Shown here: positions 52,401 through 62,387 of the stretch, piece after piece
Layout of the letters: each line of letters opens with the position of its first letter
Numbering within the stretch: position 1 is the stretch's first letter
NCBI GenBank assembly: GCA_016794585.1
Contig: JAEUJM010000015.1
Location: forward strand, 1-64,000
Source of the DNA: Acidimicrobiales bacterium
GTDB taxonomy: Bacteria; Actinomycetota; Acidimicrobiia; Acidimicrobiales; DATDAH01
Length of the DNA stretch: 64,000 nt
Direction of reading: 5' to 3'
Notes under the pieces: generated by a model
What the model was told of the DNA's origin: nothing
What the model saw: the letters and a program-made list of their open reading frames with translations, nothing else
Databases searched by the model: none
Program-made: the position numbers and the translations under genes

Positions 52401-52840
52401 CGGTCCTCGAAGGCCAACTGCGAGCTCACCTCGTCGAGCACCTCGACGCGCGGGGGGAGGCCGACGTCGAGGGGGTGCTCGCCCAGGATGCGCAGGGCGA
52501 ACGAGTGCAGGGTGCCGATGGCGGCCACGTCGCTCTCGGCGAGCGCGGCTTCGGCCGCGGCGCGGGAGGCGTCGTCGAGCTCGCCGTCGAGCAGCACCTC
52601 GAACTGCTGGCGGATGCGGTCGCGCAGCTCGGCGCCGGCGGCTTCGGTGAAGGTGATGGCCGCGATGTGACGCAGCGGGACGCCCTCGCGGAGCACCAGG
52701 TTGGTGACCCGCGTGACGAGCTGGGTGGTCTTGCCGGTGCCGGCGCCAGCCTCGACGAACAGGGTCTCGTGCAGCCCGGTGCGGGAGATCCGTTCGCGTT
52801 CGGCGTCGTCGACCAGTCCCGCCGACGGTGGCCCCGTCAT
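49406..52840 (-). CDS. addA: AddA-like helicase-nuclease subunit
   Basis: 1144 aa. LFVEAGAGTGKTTQLVTRVT (Walker A, residues ~28-47), LLLDEFQDTDPIQIEVATRI, FVGDPKQSIYRFRRADI and KTVHGAKGLEFPITVVSGL give the UvrD-type motor; the C-terminal RecB-like nuclease has LVIVDYKTDAVADEAAVDAK and QLATYAEALA. It resects double-strand breaks for recombination with the AddB-like partner encoded immediately upstream (4-base ATGA overlap). Chi recognition cannot be judged. Confidence 0.9.
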   Translation of the reverse strand: MTGPPSAGLVDDAERERISRTGLHETLFVEAGAGTGKTTQLVTRVTNLVLREGVPLRHIAAITFTEAAGAELRDRIRQQFEVLLDGELDDASRAAAEAALAESDVAAIGTLHSFALRILGEHPLDVGLPPRVEVLDEVSSQLAFEDRWALFLDELFDDPGAEELVVTASLLNIHIDGLPTQASLRDVAAVFSDNWDRLDPDEPDPGPLPALDLAPLRRAVDAVEALLSSCTDHDDTLYKKLVTAWLPQAHAILDNADPYQRVAQLHQYPAKWKGGSSGRKDRWHDVAAARAAVDDLGTVGRSLLADLTDDVLQRLRVRLAHFTHAEAERRRHEGRLEFHDLLVLARELVRTSPRARRSLHERYQRLLLDEFQDTDPIQIEVATRIAAALSDPVAAPHWADVPVEAGRIFFVGDPKQSIYRFRRADIRLFLQARAAFAGGEPVALVQNFRTVAPILEWVNHIFSSVMPEEVPTAQPEYRALVAARSASDHGDHRVVLLGGGRPKPLKAAELRAEEAADVARAIALIRDDPAAWPVEEERPAPGTPAWRPARLSDITVLLPTRTSLGQLEDALDDLAIPYRVDTGTLVYDTQEVRDALSALRAIDDPTDRIALVAALRSPLYACSDVDLFTYVAAGGEWSLRKPPPDRLPDDHPVVAGMAHLRELAAQRWWLEPSALLQRLFEDRQAFALGLGHRRPREVWRRLRFLVDQARQFEESGGHGLRAFLRWADLQSRETSRVHEPLLPETDDEAVSIKTVHGAKGLEFPITVVSGLTTARGNGRRGVTVVWDEDDLRPGIGIRKDTSTANFDRQAEYESEMDAHERQRLLYVACTRARDHLIVCTHHLEGVDCHGATLARCSADLGEEVVRRLPEDLVVGVPVAPPTTSAAPADDDRPRWRSRRAALLRRNRDPRVLSATAVARLGRLEDPTAGPPGDPTASAERDDLADEVVEDDATATDESGRPAFQRRRGRAGTAVGRAVHATLQVVDLATGDGLADLAAQQAFAEAVPDLAGTVETLARSALASASVRAALAGGRLWREAYVAAPLGDRAVEGYVDLLYEGPEGLVIVDYKTDAVADEAAVDAKLGQYRLQLATYAEALAISTGLAVAAARLVFCHAGGAIERDVDDLDAARAEVRALLAGSAVD

Positions 52841-55800
52841 CCCGCCACCTCCCCGGCGTCGTCATCTGCGGGTGCCGGTGGAAGGAGCCGGGTGAGCACC
52901 GCCACCTCGGGCGCGTCCGCCTTGGCCAGCTGGTGCTCGTCCCGGTCGCGAGGGCACAGTCGATCGAAGTCGCAGAACCCGCAGTTCTCGTGCGTGCGCC
53001 AGAAGGTCTCGTACCCGCCGGGCTGCGCCGGGAAGGCGCCGGCCTCGATGCCGTCGGTGATGGCGGTGAGCACCTCGCGGAAGCGGGCCCGGTGCCCGTC
53101 CTCCCACGGCCCGCCGTGCAGCAGGTAGTCGCCCCGTGCGCTGAGCATCCAGAAGTAGCTCGACGTCCCGGTGCCACCGAAGCGCTGGGCCACGGCCTCG
53201 GCGTACAACCCGAGCTGGAGCGTGGTGCCGCCCAGGACGGGATCCGACTCGAGGTCCTTGTACGCGCTGCCTTTCCCGCTCTTGTAGTCGACGACCACGT
53301 GCCCGCCGTCGACGGTGCGGTCGACGCGGTCGATGTAGCCACGGAAGGCCAGCGTCCGACCTCCCTCGAGCTCGATGCGCAGGGGCTCCTCTCCGTCGAT
53401 GCCGAACGGCTGCTCGACGGCCATCGGGGTGGACCCGAAGGCGGCTCGCCGCGCTGCGTCGTCGGCGAGGAACGCGTCGAGATCGGACAGGAGGAACCGC
53501 TGCTCGAGCCGCCACAACAGCTCGCGTCCCGTGCGGCCCTCGCCCCGGAAGCGGGCGAACACCTCGGCGGCGATCTCGCGGAGGCGGTCCCGGTCCGCCG
53601 CGGACCACGGCTCGTCGGGGTCGGGTGGGCCCTCGGGTCGCTCGATGGCCTCGCGGACGTATCGCTCGAGGACCTCGTGGAGCAGCGTGCCGCGATCGGC
53701 CGCCCCGATGGTGGTGACCGCCTCGGGCTCGGGGCGCTCGGCCAGCCCCAGCACCTGCCCGAGGAAGTAGCGGAACGGGCAGGAGGCCCAGGACTGCATG
53801 GCGGTGGCCGACAACCGCTTGCCCCCCGACGGGCTGGGGACGGGGAGCCCGGCGAGGTTGCCGTCCCATTCGGTGAGGTGCTCGCTGCGCCGAGCCCCTT
53901 GCGCGACGAGGCCGCGGCGCAGGTCGGGGCCGACGGCGGTACCGGTGAGCGGGTCGTGCCCGGCGCGGCGACGCGCCTCGAGCGCCGACAGGTCGCGTTC
54001 CACCAGCGAGACCGCGGCCGGGGCCCGGACGAGCCCGTCCGAGAACGAGCGCACCTCTCCCACCACAGGTTCGCCGAGGGCGCCGAAGTCGGTGCTGTGG
54101 ACGCGCTCGCCGTGGAGCGCGGAGGCGGTGTCGAGCAGCCACCGGGAGGGCAGCCGTGAGCGGCTGCCACGCAGGTCGCCGCGGGGGAACACGAGGATCC
54201 GGTGCTCGCGGCCGGCGTCGAGGGCGGCGAGCAGGTGCCGGTGCTGCTGGCGGAGGCCCTCGTCGCGGGTGAGGAGCTCGCCGTCGGCCGCCGCTCTGAC
54301 GTCGTCGGGCAGGAGGGCATCCTCGGAGCGGGGGCTCGGGCACGTGCCCTCGGCCATCCCGAGGACGAAGACCGCGTCGAGGTCGAGACCCGGGGCCATC
54401 GCCAAGGGCCCGTAGAGGACGCCGTCGCCGAAGCGACCGACCCGCCCCGCGGGCTCGTCGAGCTCGGCTTCGACGGCCCGTCGGAAGGTGGTGGTGCTCG
54501 GATCGGGGTCGAGGGTGTCGAGCAGGGCCAGCCGCTCCAGCGCCGCCTCGACCCGCTCGCTGGACGTGACCTCTGCGTCGGGCCACCCCCGCCGGGCGCC
54601 GGCCCGGCCGAGGAGGTGGACGAGCAGCTGCTGGGCTCGCTCGACCTTCGCCGTCCACCCCGTGGCCGCATCGACCGCCTCGACCATCTCGGCGAGGGCC
54701 GCCACCCAGGCGGCGAGTGCGCGGGCCCGGTGGGCGTCGTCGAGCAGGGCGGCGAGGTACCCCGGGCTGGTGGTCGGATCCTCGCCCAGCAGCCGGTGGC
54801 GCTCCTCGCGCTGGACGGCCAGGGTCTCGAGCTTGGCGGACCAGTCGTCGAGGCCTCCGAGCACGCCGGCGGCCCGCGACAGGTTCTCCCAGGCGCTCGT
54901 GGGCACCACCTGGCCCTCGTGGCGCAACGGCCCGGCGCTGGCCACGGCCAGCACGTCGGCCCGGCCCCAGGCCCGCTCGGGCAGGGCGAGGGCGTCGAGC
55001 AGCGTGCGCCCCGCGACCCCGTCGGCGAGCCTCGTGCGGGACGGGCCGTTGTGGGGCAGGTGCGCGGCCGCGAACTGCTCGTGGAGCGTGCGGGCGTAGG
55101 GGTCGGGGTCGGGGTGGAAGACGCCGATGCGGTCGAGGGGGGTGCCCGCTTCGGCGAGCGCGAGCACCTCGCGGCACACGGCCCGCACCTCCTCGTCGGG
55201 GTCGGACACGCTGATGATCCGGGTGCCGGTGGGCGACTCGGGGCGCCCCCGTTCGTCGCCGGCCTCGATGCCGACGCCGCGACAGGTGCGGAGGACCGAG
55301 CCGTCGGCGTCGTCGTCGCCCGTCAGTCCGACGATGACCGTGGACGGCACCGCGGCGAGCGCGGCGGCGACGAGCTCGGACTGCGCGGGGCTGAGCCGCT
55401 CGGGGAGGAACCACACGAGACGGCCGAGCAACGCGATGGCGTCTTCCTCGCTCCGCAGGCGCTCGGCGGCGACGTGGGCCCGGGTGTCCTCGTCGTAGAA
55501 GCGGTCGCCCAGCTCGCGCCCCACGGCCCGGTGGATGGCGACCAGGCTCGCGGTCCGCTCGTCGCCGTCGGCGAGGCGTTGCCGCGTCGGGGGTCGAAGG
55601 CGGCTGAGCTCGGCGTACAGGGCGACCACCGCCGCCTCGCTGGCGTGGTGGTCGGCGACGCGGCCGAAGGGCTCGGGCCGGCGGCGCAGCACGACGCGGG
55701 CGGCCGCGGCGAGCGCGGCGTTGGTGAGGGGGTGGCCCGGCAGCGAGTCGACCGCCAGCAGCTCGGCAAGGCGGAGCGGCGTGAGGAACGAGACGTTGGC

Positions 55801-56010
55801 CAGGCCGGGGCTGGAGCCGGTGCCGACGATGCCGCCGCCGATCAGTCGACGCACCGAGAGACCCGCCAGGTTCGACGACACCACGACGGTGACGGGGTCG
55901 AGCGGGTGGCCCTGCTTGGCGGCGGCGATGGCCTCCGCAAGCGCCTCGGTGGCCGGCCGGCCGTACGCGACGGTGCGCACGACGGGGCGGTGGGCGGCGG
56001 ACGAGGGCAC
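52837..56010 (-). CDS. addB: AddB-like nuclease subunit with Fe-S cluster
   Basis: 1057 aa. The N-terminal motor region is degenerate: no GKT Walker A is seen (VVVSSNLAGLSVRRLIGGG stands there), as in AddB. The C-terminal PD-(D/E)xK nuclease has VVVDYKSGKGSAYKD and QLGLYAEAVAQ, and Fe-S ligands are in SCPFRYFLG and CGFCDFDRLCPRDRDEH. It pairs with AddA. GTG 56010 is supported by TAGGTT six bases upstream. Confidence 0.9.
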   Translation of the reverse strand: MPSSAAHRPVVRTVAYGRPATEALAEAIAAAKQGHPLDPVTVVVSSNLAGLSVRRLIGGGIVGTGSSPGLANVSFLTPLRLAELLAVDSLPGHPLTNAALAAAARVVLRRRPEPFGRVADHHASEAAVVALYAELSRLRPPTRQRLADGDERTASLVAIHRAVGRELGDRFYDEDTRAHVAAERLRSEEDAIALLGRLVWFLPERLSPAQSELVAAALAAVPSTVIVGLTGDDDADGSVLRTCRGVGIEAGDERGRPESPTGTRIISVSDPDEEVRAVCREVLALAEAGTPLDRIGVFHPDPDPYARTLHEQFAAAHLPHNGPSRTRLADGVAGRTLLDALALPERAWGRADVLAVASAGPLRHEGQVVPTSAWENLSRAAGVLGGLDDWSAKLETLAVQREERHRLLGEDPTTSPGYLAALLDDAHRARALAAWVAALAEMVEAVDAATGWTAKVERAQQLLVHLLGRAGARRGWPDAEVTSSERVEAALERLALLDTLDPDPSTTTFRRAVEAELDEPAGRVGRFGDGVLYGPLAMAPGLDLDAVFVLGMAEGTCPSPRSEDALLPDDVRAAADGELLTRDEGLRQQHRHLLAALDAGREHRILVFPRGDLRGSRSRLPSRWLLDTASALHGERVHSTDFGALGEPVVGEVRSFSDGLVRAPAAVSLVERDLSALEARRRAGHDPLTGTAVGPDLRRGLVAQGARRSEHLTEWDGNLAGLPVPSPSGGKRLSATAMQSWASCPFRYFLGQVLGLAERPEPEAVTTIGAADRGTLLHEVLERYVREAIERPEGPPDPDEPWSAADRDRLREIAAEVFARFRGEGRTGRELLWRLEQRFLLSDLDAFLADDAARRAAFGSTPMAVEQPFGIDGEEPLRIELEGGRTLAFRGYIDRVDRTVDGGHVVVDYKSGKGSAYKDLESDPVLGGTTLQLGLYAEAVAQRFGGTGTSSYFWMLSARGDYLLHGGPWEDGHRARFREVLTAITDGIEAGAFPAQPGGYETFWRTHENCGFCDFDRLCPRDRDEHQLAKADAPEVAVLTRLLPPAPADDDAGEVAG

Positions 56011-56016
56011 GTCCGC

Positions 56017-56022
56017 AACCTA
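56017..56022 (-). promoter_or_regulatory. -10 box for the leaderless addB-addA operon
   Basis: TAGGTT on the minus strand, six bases (gcggac) before GTG 56010. Confidence 0.5.
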
Positions 56023-56039
56023 CGCCAGGGGTGTGACGG

Positions 56040-56282
56040 TTACGGCTGGTGCTGCGGGACGGCCTCGTCCGAGCGGACGTGCGTGGACGCCTCCGGGGCG
56101 TCGGCGGCGTCGGGGAGGGCGCACGACCCGCCGAAGGTGGCGGGCCAGCGCCGGCTGGCGGCGGCGGTGAGGGCGATCGCCACGGCGCCCGCCAGCAGAC
56201 CGACGAGGTCGCTGCCCGCGACCGTCGCCGCGGCCATGGCGGTGAACCCGCCGATGACGACGTACTTCGACAGCGAGCACAT
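56040..56282 (-). CDS. Small membrane protein coupled to thioredoxin
   Basis: 80 aa. MCSLSKYVVIGGFTAMAAAT and LVGLLAGAVAIALTAAASRR form two transmembrane helices; Cys at residue 2 and in GGSCALPD frame them. The ATG overlaps the thioredoxin stop (ATGA). The Cys placement recalls DUF2892/YgaP-type membrane domains that accompany sulfurtransferases, but the match is loose. It may work with thioredoxin in sulfur or redox handling at the membrane. Confidence 0.55.
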   Translation of the reverse strand: MCSLSKYVVIGGFTAMAAATVAGSDLVGLLAGAVAIALTAAASRRWPATFGGSCALPDAADAPEASTHVRSDEAVPQHQP

Positions 56283-56650
56283 CAGCCGGCCGCCGCCTCC
56301 TGCGCGAGCTGGGCCCGCACCTCGTCCATGTCGAGGGCCTCGGCCTGGGCGATGAGGTCCTCCAGGGCGGCGGCGGGAAGCGCGCCCGGCTGGGAGAAGA
56401 GGGGCACGCCGTCGCGGAAGATCATGAGCGTCGGGATGGACATGATGCCGGCGGCCTGGGCGAGGCCCTGCTGGGCCTCGGTGTCCACCTTGGCGAAGGT
56501 GACGTCGGGGTGCTGCTCGGACGCCGCCTCGAACACGGGCGCGAACATCCGGCAGGGACCGCACCACGAGGCCCACCAGTCGATGAGGACGGTGCCCTCG
56601 GACGAGACGGTGGACTCGAAGGTGGCGTCGGTGAGCTCGATGGTGGCCAT
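56282..56650 (-). CDS. Thioredoxin
   Basis: 122 aa. VLIDWWASWCGPCRMFAPVF gives the CxxC at Cys30-Cys33; ISIPTLMIFRDGV variant SIPTL holds the cis-Pro. The protein is cytoplasmic and slightly longer than trxA-type at its C-terminus (LIAQAEALDMDEVRAQLAQE). GAGG precedes ATG 56650. The regulatory palindrome upstream suggests stress-induced expression instead of housekeeping. Confidence 0.9.
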   Translation of the reverse strand: MATIELTDATFESTVSSEGTVLIDWWASWCGPCRMFAPVFEAASEQHPDVTFAKVDTEAQQGLAQAAGIMSIPTLMIFRDGVPLFSQPGALPAAALEDLIAQAEALDMDEVRAQLAQEAAAG

Positions 56651-56684
56651 GGGGTACCTCAGGGTTCTGGGCGGTGTCCGATCC

Positions 56685-56712
56685 AGTGTATCGATACCCC
56701 CTGGGGTACCAA
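56685..56712 (-). promoter_or_regulatory. Thioredoxin promoter with CsoR/CstR-like palindrome
   Basis: TACACT (-10, 56685-56690) and TTGGTA (-35, 56707-56712) on the minus strand, 16 bp apart. Within lies TACCCC-CT-GGGGTA (56695-56708), a C/G-tract palindrome of the type bound by the CsoR/RcnR/CstR (DUF156) repressors. GTATCGATAC (56688-56697) overlaps it. The site covers the -35 box and spacer, as expected for repression. Confidence 0.6.
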
Positions 56713-56735
56713 CCTCCCGCGGGACGACGCTTGGC

Positions 56736-56741
56736 TACCGT
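56736..56741 (+). promoter_or_regulatory. -10 box for leaderless hydrolase gene
   Basis: TACCGT, then six bases (ggtggg), then ATG 56748. Confidence 0.5.
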
Positions 56742-56747
56742 GGTGGG

Positions 56748-57695
56748 ATGCCTCTCGAGTCGCGGCTGTGGCCATTCGTGCAGGTGGCACGACGGGTCGA
56801 GGGCGGCGACCGGGGCACCCTCGTCGAGCGTCGGGCCCGGTCCGCCCGCCAGGCTCGCGCCGGAGGGTGGTTGGTCATGCGCCCGGGCCCCGAGCCCGCC
56901 GCCGTCGAGCACCGCCAGGTTCCCGTCGAGGGCGGGCAGATCCGGGTCCGGCTCTACCGGCCCGCCGGCCCAGGACCGCACCCCCTCTACGTCTTCCTCC
57001 ATGGCGGGGGATGGTGCCTCGGGACCCTCGACGAGCGAGATCCTCGCTGTCGGGCCATCAGCGCCGGCGCCGGCTGCGTGGTCGCCTCGGTGGACTACCG
57101 CCTGGCCCCCGAGTGCCAATACCCGACCGCAGTCGAGGACTGCTACGCCGCCCTCGGTGACCTGATCGACCACGCCGACGAGCTCGGCATCGATCCCTCG
57201 CTGGTCGCCATCGGCGGCGAGTCGGCCGGCGCCAACCTGGCCGCCGCCGTCTGCCTGATGGCGCGGGACCGCAGCGGCCCCACGCTCTGCCACCAGTGGC
57301 TCGACGTCCCGGCCACCGACTGCACGCTGTCCCAGCCCGGACACCGTGAGGTCCCTGACGGGTACCTCCTCGACGGCGCCGCCATCGACGAGTTCCTGGA
57401 CGCCTACCTGCCCGACCCCGCGTCGCGCGCCGATCCCTACTGCTCGCCGCTGCTGGCGAGCAGCCACGCCGACCTGCCGCCGGCGTGGATCATGACGGCC
57501 GAGTTCGACAAGCTGCGCGGCGACGGCGAGGCCTACGCGAACGTGCTCCGGCGCGACGGCGTCGGCGCCACCCACGTGCGCCTGACCGGCCACGTCCATG
57601 CCTCGTTCGCCTTCACCCGGCTGCTGCCCACGGCTCGGGCCTACGAGCGTGACGCCATCGCCGCGCTGCGCCGGGCGTTCGCTCGGGGCGCCTGA
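56748..57695 (+). CDS. Alpha/beta hydrolase (HSL-family esterase)
   Basis: 315 aa. The oxyanion motif FLHGGGWCLGT, VDYRLAPECQYPTAVED and the nucleophile elbow AIGGESAGANLAA are the hormone-sensitive-lipase family set. Asp lies in AEFDKLRGDGEAY and the catalytic His probably in LTGHVHASF. It should cleave short acyl esters. The family is well supported; the substrate is open. It diverges from thioredoxin. Confidence 0.9.
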   Translation: MPLESRLWPFVQVARRVEGGDRGTLVERRARSARQARAGGWLVMRPGPEPAAVEHRQVPVEGGQIRVRLYRPAGPGPHPLYVFLHGGGWCLGTLDERDPRCRAISAGAGCVVASVDYRLAPECQYPTAVEDCYAALGDLIDHADELGIDPSLVAIGGESAGANLAAAVCLMARDRSGPTLCHQWLDVPATDCTLSQPGHREVPDGYLLDGAAIDEFLDAYLPDPASRADPYCSPLLASSHADLPPAWIMTAEFDKLRGDGEAYANVLRRDGVGATHVRLTGHVHASFAFTRLLPTARAYERDAIAALRRAFARGA

Positions 57696-57723
57696 CCCAC
57701 GCCCGTTCGGGCGCGGACGCGGC

Positions 57724-57906
57724 TCAGCGCGGCCGGACGAGCAGCCAGGTGAGGGCGCCGGCGAGGAGCCCGGCGGCGATGTCGGCGTCGTGCAGGCCGT
57801 TGCCGGGGCGGACCGTCCAGACCACCGCCCCGATCCGGGTGTACGCGCCCACCAGCAAGGTCGTGGCCACGGCGACGAGCAGGGTGAAGGCCACGCGCAT
57901 CAGCAC
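57724..57906 (-). CDS. Small membrane protein, 60 aa
   Basis: Two hydrophobic helices (VAFTLLVAVATTLLVGAY and AAGLLAGALTWLLV) around VRPGNGLHDAD, with MLMR at the start and RPR at the end. No family is recognised. It is on the same strand as the GGDEF-like gene, 42 bases downstream of it. Confidence 0.5.
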   Translation of the reverse strand: MLMRVAFTLLVAVATTLLVGAYTRIGAVVWTVRPGNGLHDADIAAGLLAGALTWLLVRPR

Positions 57907-57948
57907 GGGACGAGGGTAGGTGGCGCTGTCGGGGACCGGACAGACCGG

Positions 57949-58734
57949 CTACGGCGCGACGGCGACCTCGATGCGGTCCTGGCGCCACTCGCGGGCGGCC
58001 TTCAGGGCCTGCTCGGTCTGCGCCAGGATCTCGTCGCTGTCGAAGGCGTGCGCCGGGTAGCAGGCCACGCCGGCCCAGAGGGTCTGGCCGGGAGCGGCCT
58101 CGGCCAGACGCCGGCGGATCCGCTCGACGGTCCAGATGGCGCCGTTCTCGGGGGTGTCCTCCAGCACGAGGGCGAAGCGGCCGTCGTCCATGCGACAGGC
58201 GGTGTCGGCATCGCGCACCGTGGCGGCGATGCTCTCGGCCACGAGCTTCGGGTCCGACGGCACCGGGTGACCGGACTCGAGGTCCTGCACGACGTCGAGG
58301 ATCACGACGGCCACGGGGCGGAGGTGGCGGCGGGCGGCGGAGATGCGGGCGTCGAGGGCGACCCGGAAGTACCCCTCGCTGAACAGCCCGGTCTGGGGGT
58401 CGGCGAGCAGGTCGGCCTCGCGGGTGGCCCGGTCGGCCCCGGCGGCGCCGGTGACCTCGGGGGGCAGGGGGATGCCGGGCGCCCCGAGGGGCGGGGGAGT
58501 GAGGTCGGCGGCGCCCATCGGCGGGGAGGCGGGCACCTGATCCTGCCGGTCCTCGAGCTCTCGCACGCGGGCGTCGAGGGCGAGGATCTGGGCGCGCTGG
58601 TCGCTGCGGCTGCGGTGCAGCGCCCACGCCAGGAGCGCGACGCCCAGCATCGCGAGTCCGGCCACCACCCCGAGGATCGTCGAGTCCACACCCACTCCTG
58701 CTGCTCCGAGCGCGGCACCGAGCGTGCCGCCCAT
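57949..58734 (-). CDS. Membrane protein with degenerate GGDEF domain
   Basis: 261 aa. One N-terminal transmembrane helix (STILGVVAGLAMLGVALLAW), then a coiled coil (QRAQILALDARVRELEDRQD), a Pro-rich linker and a GGDEF-like domain (DPQTGLFSEGYFRVAL, VVILDVVQ, CRMDDGRFALVLEDT, WAGVACYPAHAFDSDEIL). The GG[D/E]EF catalytic loop reads MDDGRF, so diguanylate cyclase activity is improbable. It may be a binding or scaffolding relative. The start at 58734 is the first ATG. Confidence 0.75.
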   Translation of the reverse strand: MGGTLGAALGAAGVGVDSTILGVVAGLAMLGVALLAWALHRSRSDQRAQILALDARVRELEDRQDQVPASPPMGAADLTPPPLGAPGIPLPPEVTGAAGADRATREADLLADPQTGLFSEGYFRVALDARISAARRHLRPVAVVILDVVQDLESGHPVPSDPKLVAESIAATVRDADTACRMDDGRFALVLEDTPENGAIWTVERIRRRLAEAAPGQTLWAGVACYPAHAFDSDEILAQTEQALKAAREWRQDRIEVAVAP

Positions 58735-58885
58735 CAGCGACCGGACAGGGTCCAGCCGCTCGCTGAAAGTCCCATCGGCGCGCCCAGCCTGCGAATCAAG
58801 GCCCTTCGGCTGGGTCGTCCGGCCCCATTCTTGCCCAGCGGGCGCCTGCCCGCGCCCGGGAGCGGGCCAGGAGCAGGGCGGGCCC

Positions 58886-60868
<1,983 letters not shown>

Positions 60869-60920
60869 TCTCCCCCTCGTCGGCACCGTGGGGCCAGAGA
60901 GAGTGGGATGATCTCCGGTC

Positions 60921-61859
60921 ATGGCGAGCGATGACGGCGGGATGATCACCGACGACGAGCTGGTCCAGCTCGAGGCCGATGTCGGCCGGGCCCTCGACGG
61001 CAAGGGCGAGGACCGGCTGAAGATCATGGGCTACGGCGTCACCGCCGTGGTGTTCGGCGTGCCCGCCGACGCGCCCCGGGTGGTGTGCAAGCGGCTGCCC
61101 CCCAACGCGTCGGAGGCGGACTTCGAGCGCCACAAGGCGCTGGTCGTGGACTACGTCGATCAGATGCGCCACGCCGGCGTGGCCGTGGTCGACACCGAGG
61201 TGCGGTCGGTCCCCTCCGAGGGGCCGGGTGGCGGCGTCACCGGCTTCGTCATCCAGCCCGTCGTGGAGAAGGCCTGCCTCGGTGACCAGGTCCTGGCCGC
61301 CGCCGATCCCGCCGACGGCCACCCGCTCATCAAGACGGTGGTCGACCTCGTCGCCGGCTTCACCACCGACCGACGGGGCATCGACGCCCAGATCACCAAC
61401 TGGGCGTGGGTCGACGGCAGCCACCGCTACATCGACGTCACCACGCCCTTCATGGTCGACGAGAAGGGTGACGTCGAGGTCGACCTCGAGATCTTCCTGA
61501 AGGCGGCGCCGGCGCTGGCCAAGGGCACGTACCGCAAGGAGCTGCCCGGCGCCATCTCCCGCTACTGCGACACCCGCTTCGCCCTCGTCGACCTCTGCGG
61601 CCTGCTCTACAAGAACGACCTCGACGCCTGGGTGCCCCAGGTCATCGAGGAGTGCAACCGGGTCGTCGACCGTCCCATCACCATCGATGAAGCCCGCAAG
61701 CACTACGACGGCGAGGTCAAGACCTGGTCGCTGATGAACCGCATGCTGCGGGCCGACCGCTTCTGGCAGCGCCACGTCCGCCGCCGGCGCTACGGCTTCT
61801 TCGTGCCGCCCATGGAGTACGACCCGAAGACCTGGAAGGCGAAGAAGAAGGCGTTCTGA
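60921..61859 (+). CDS. Protein-kinase-fold (aminoglycoside-phosphotransferase-like) protein
   Basis: 312 aa. IMGYGVTAVVFGVPADAPRV and VCKRLPP look like a nucleotide-binding N-lobe with the lysine. The C-lobe is less clear: DAQITNWAWVDGSHRYIDVT may hold the catalytic-loop Asn and metal Asp (D in IDVT). The end is very basic (RRRRYGFFVPPMEYDPKTWK). I recall such proteins as a conserved actinobacterial family of unknown substrate. Starts 52 bases from the divergent mutase gene. Confidence 0.6.
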   Translation: MASDDGGMITDDELVQLEADVGRALDGKGEDRLKIMGYGVTAVVFGVPADAPRVVCKRLPPNASEADFERHKALVVDYVDQMRHAGVAVVDTEVRSVPSEGPGGGVTGFVIQPVVEKACLGDQVLAAADPADGHPLIKTVVDLVAGFTTDRRGIDAQITNWAWVDGSHRYIDVTTPFMVDEKGDVEVDLEIFLKAAPALAKGTYRKELPGAISRYCDTRFALVDLCGLLYKNDLDAWVPQVIEECNRVVDRPITIDEARKHYDGEVKTWSLMNRMLRADRFWQRHVRRRRYGFFVPPMEYDPKTWKAKKKAF

Positions 61860-61952
61860 GCGGCCGGCGGTGTGCCCGATGTCATGAGGCAGCGGGCGGA
61901 CGGTCGTCGTAGGGTCGCACCCGAGGGGCGGACAACAGCGGCCGCCCAGAGC

Positions 61953-62354
61953 ATGGGGGTGGACGTGTACAGCAACGTCGTCGTGGGGGCCCACAAGTCC
62001 GACAGCGCGCGAGCGGCGGTCGAGCAGGCCACGCAGCTGGCCCGGACCACCGGCGCCCACCTGCATCTGGTGACCTCGGTTGCGAAGGACGCCGGCCCCG
62101 AATCGGCCGAGCGCAAGGACGCCGAGCGCTCGCTCGAGGCCATGCTCGTCGGCGTCGGGACCGTCCCGTGCTCCACTCACGTGATCCCCGGCGACGTGGC
62201 CAAGGGGATCGTGTCGGTGGCCGAGGACGTCGGCGCCGACCTGATCGTCGTCGGCAACAAGCGCATGCAGGGCGCCGGCCGGGTCCTCGGCAGCGTCCCC
62301 AACGACGTGGCCCACACCGCCCCCTGCGCGGTGCTCATCGCCAAGACCACCTGA
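61953..62354 (+). CDS. Universal stress protein (UspA family)
   Basis: 133 aa. YSNVVVGAHKSDSARAAVEQ, HLHLVTSVAKDAG, ADLIVVGNKRMQGAGRVLGS and HTAPCAVLIAKTT give the alpha/beta UspA fold with the ATP loop G-x2-G-x9-G-x-[ST]. It binds nucleotide and is usually induced by stress. ATG 61953 is the first start; nothing shows its promoter. Confidence 0.85.
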   Translation: MGVDVYSNVVVGAHKSDSARAAVEQATQLARTTGAHLHLVTSVAKDAGPESAERKDAERSLEAMLVGVGTVPCSTHVIPGDVAKGIVSVAEDVGADLIVVGNKRMQGAGRVLGSVPNDVAHTAPCAVLIAKTT

Positions 62355-62387
62355 CCGCACCCCGCTTCGGGTCGGCGCTCGCGCCGT

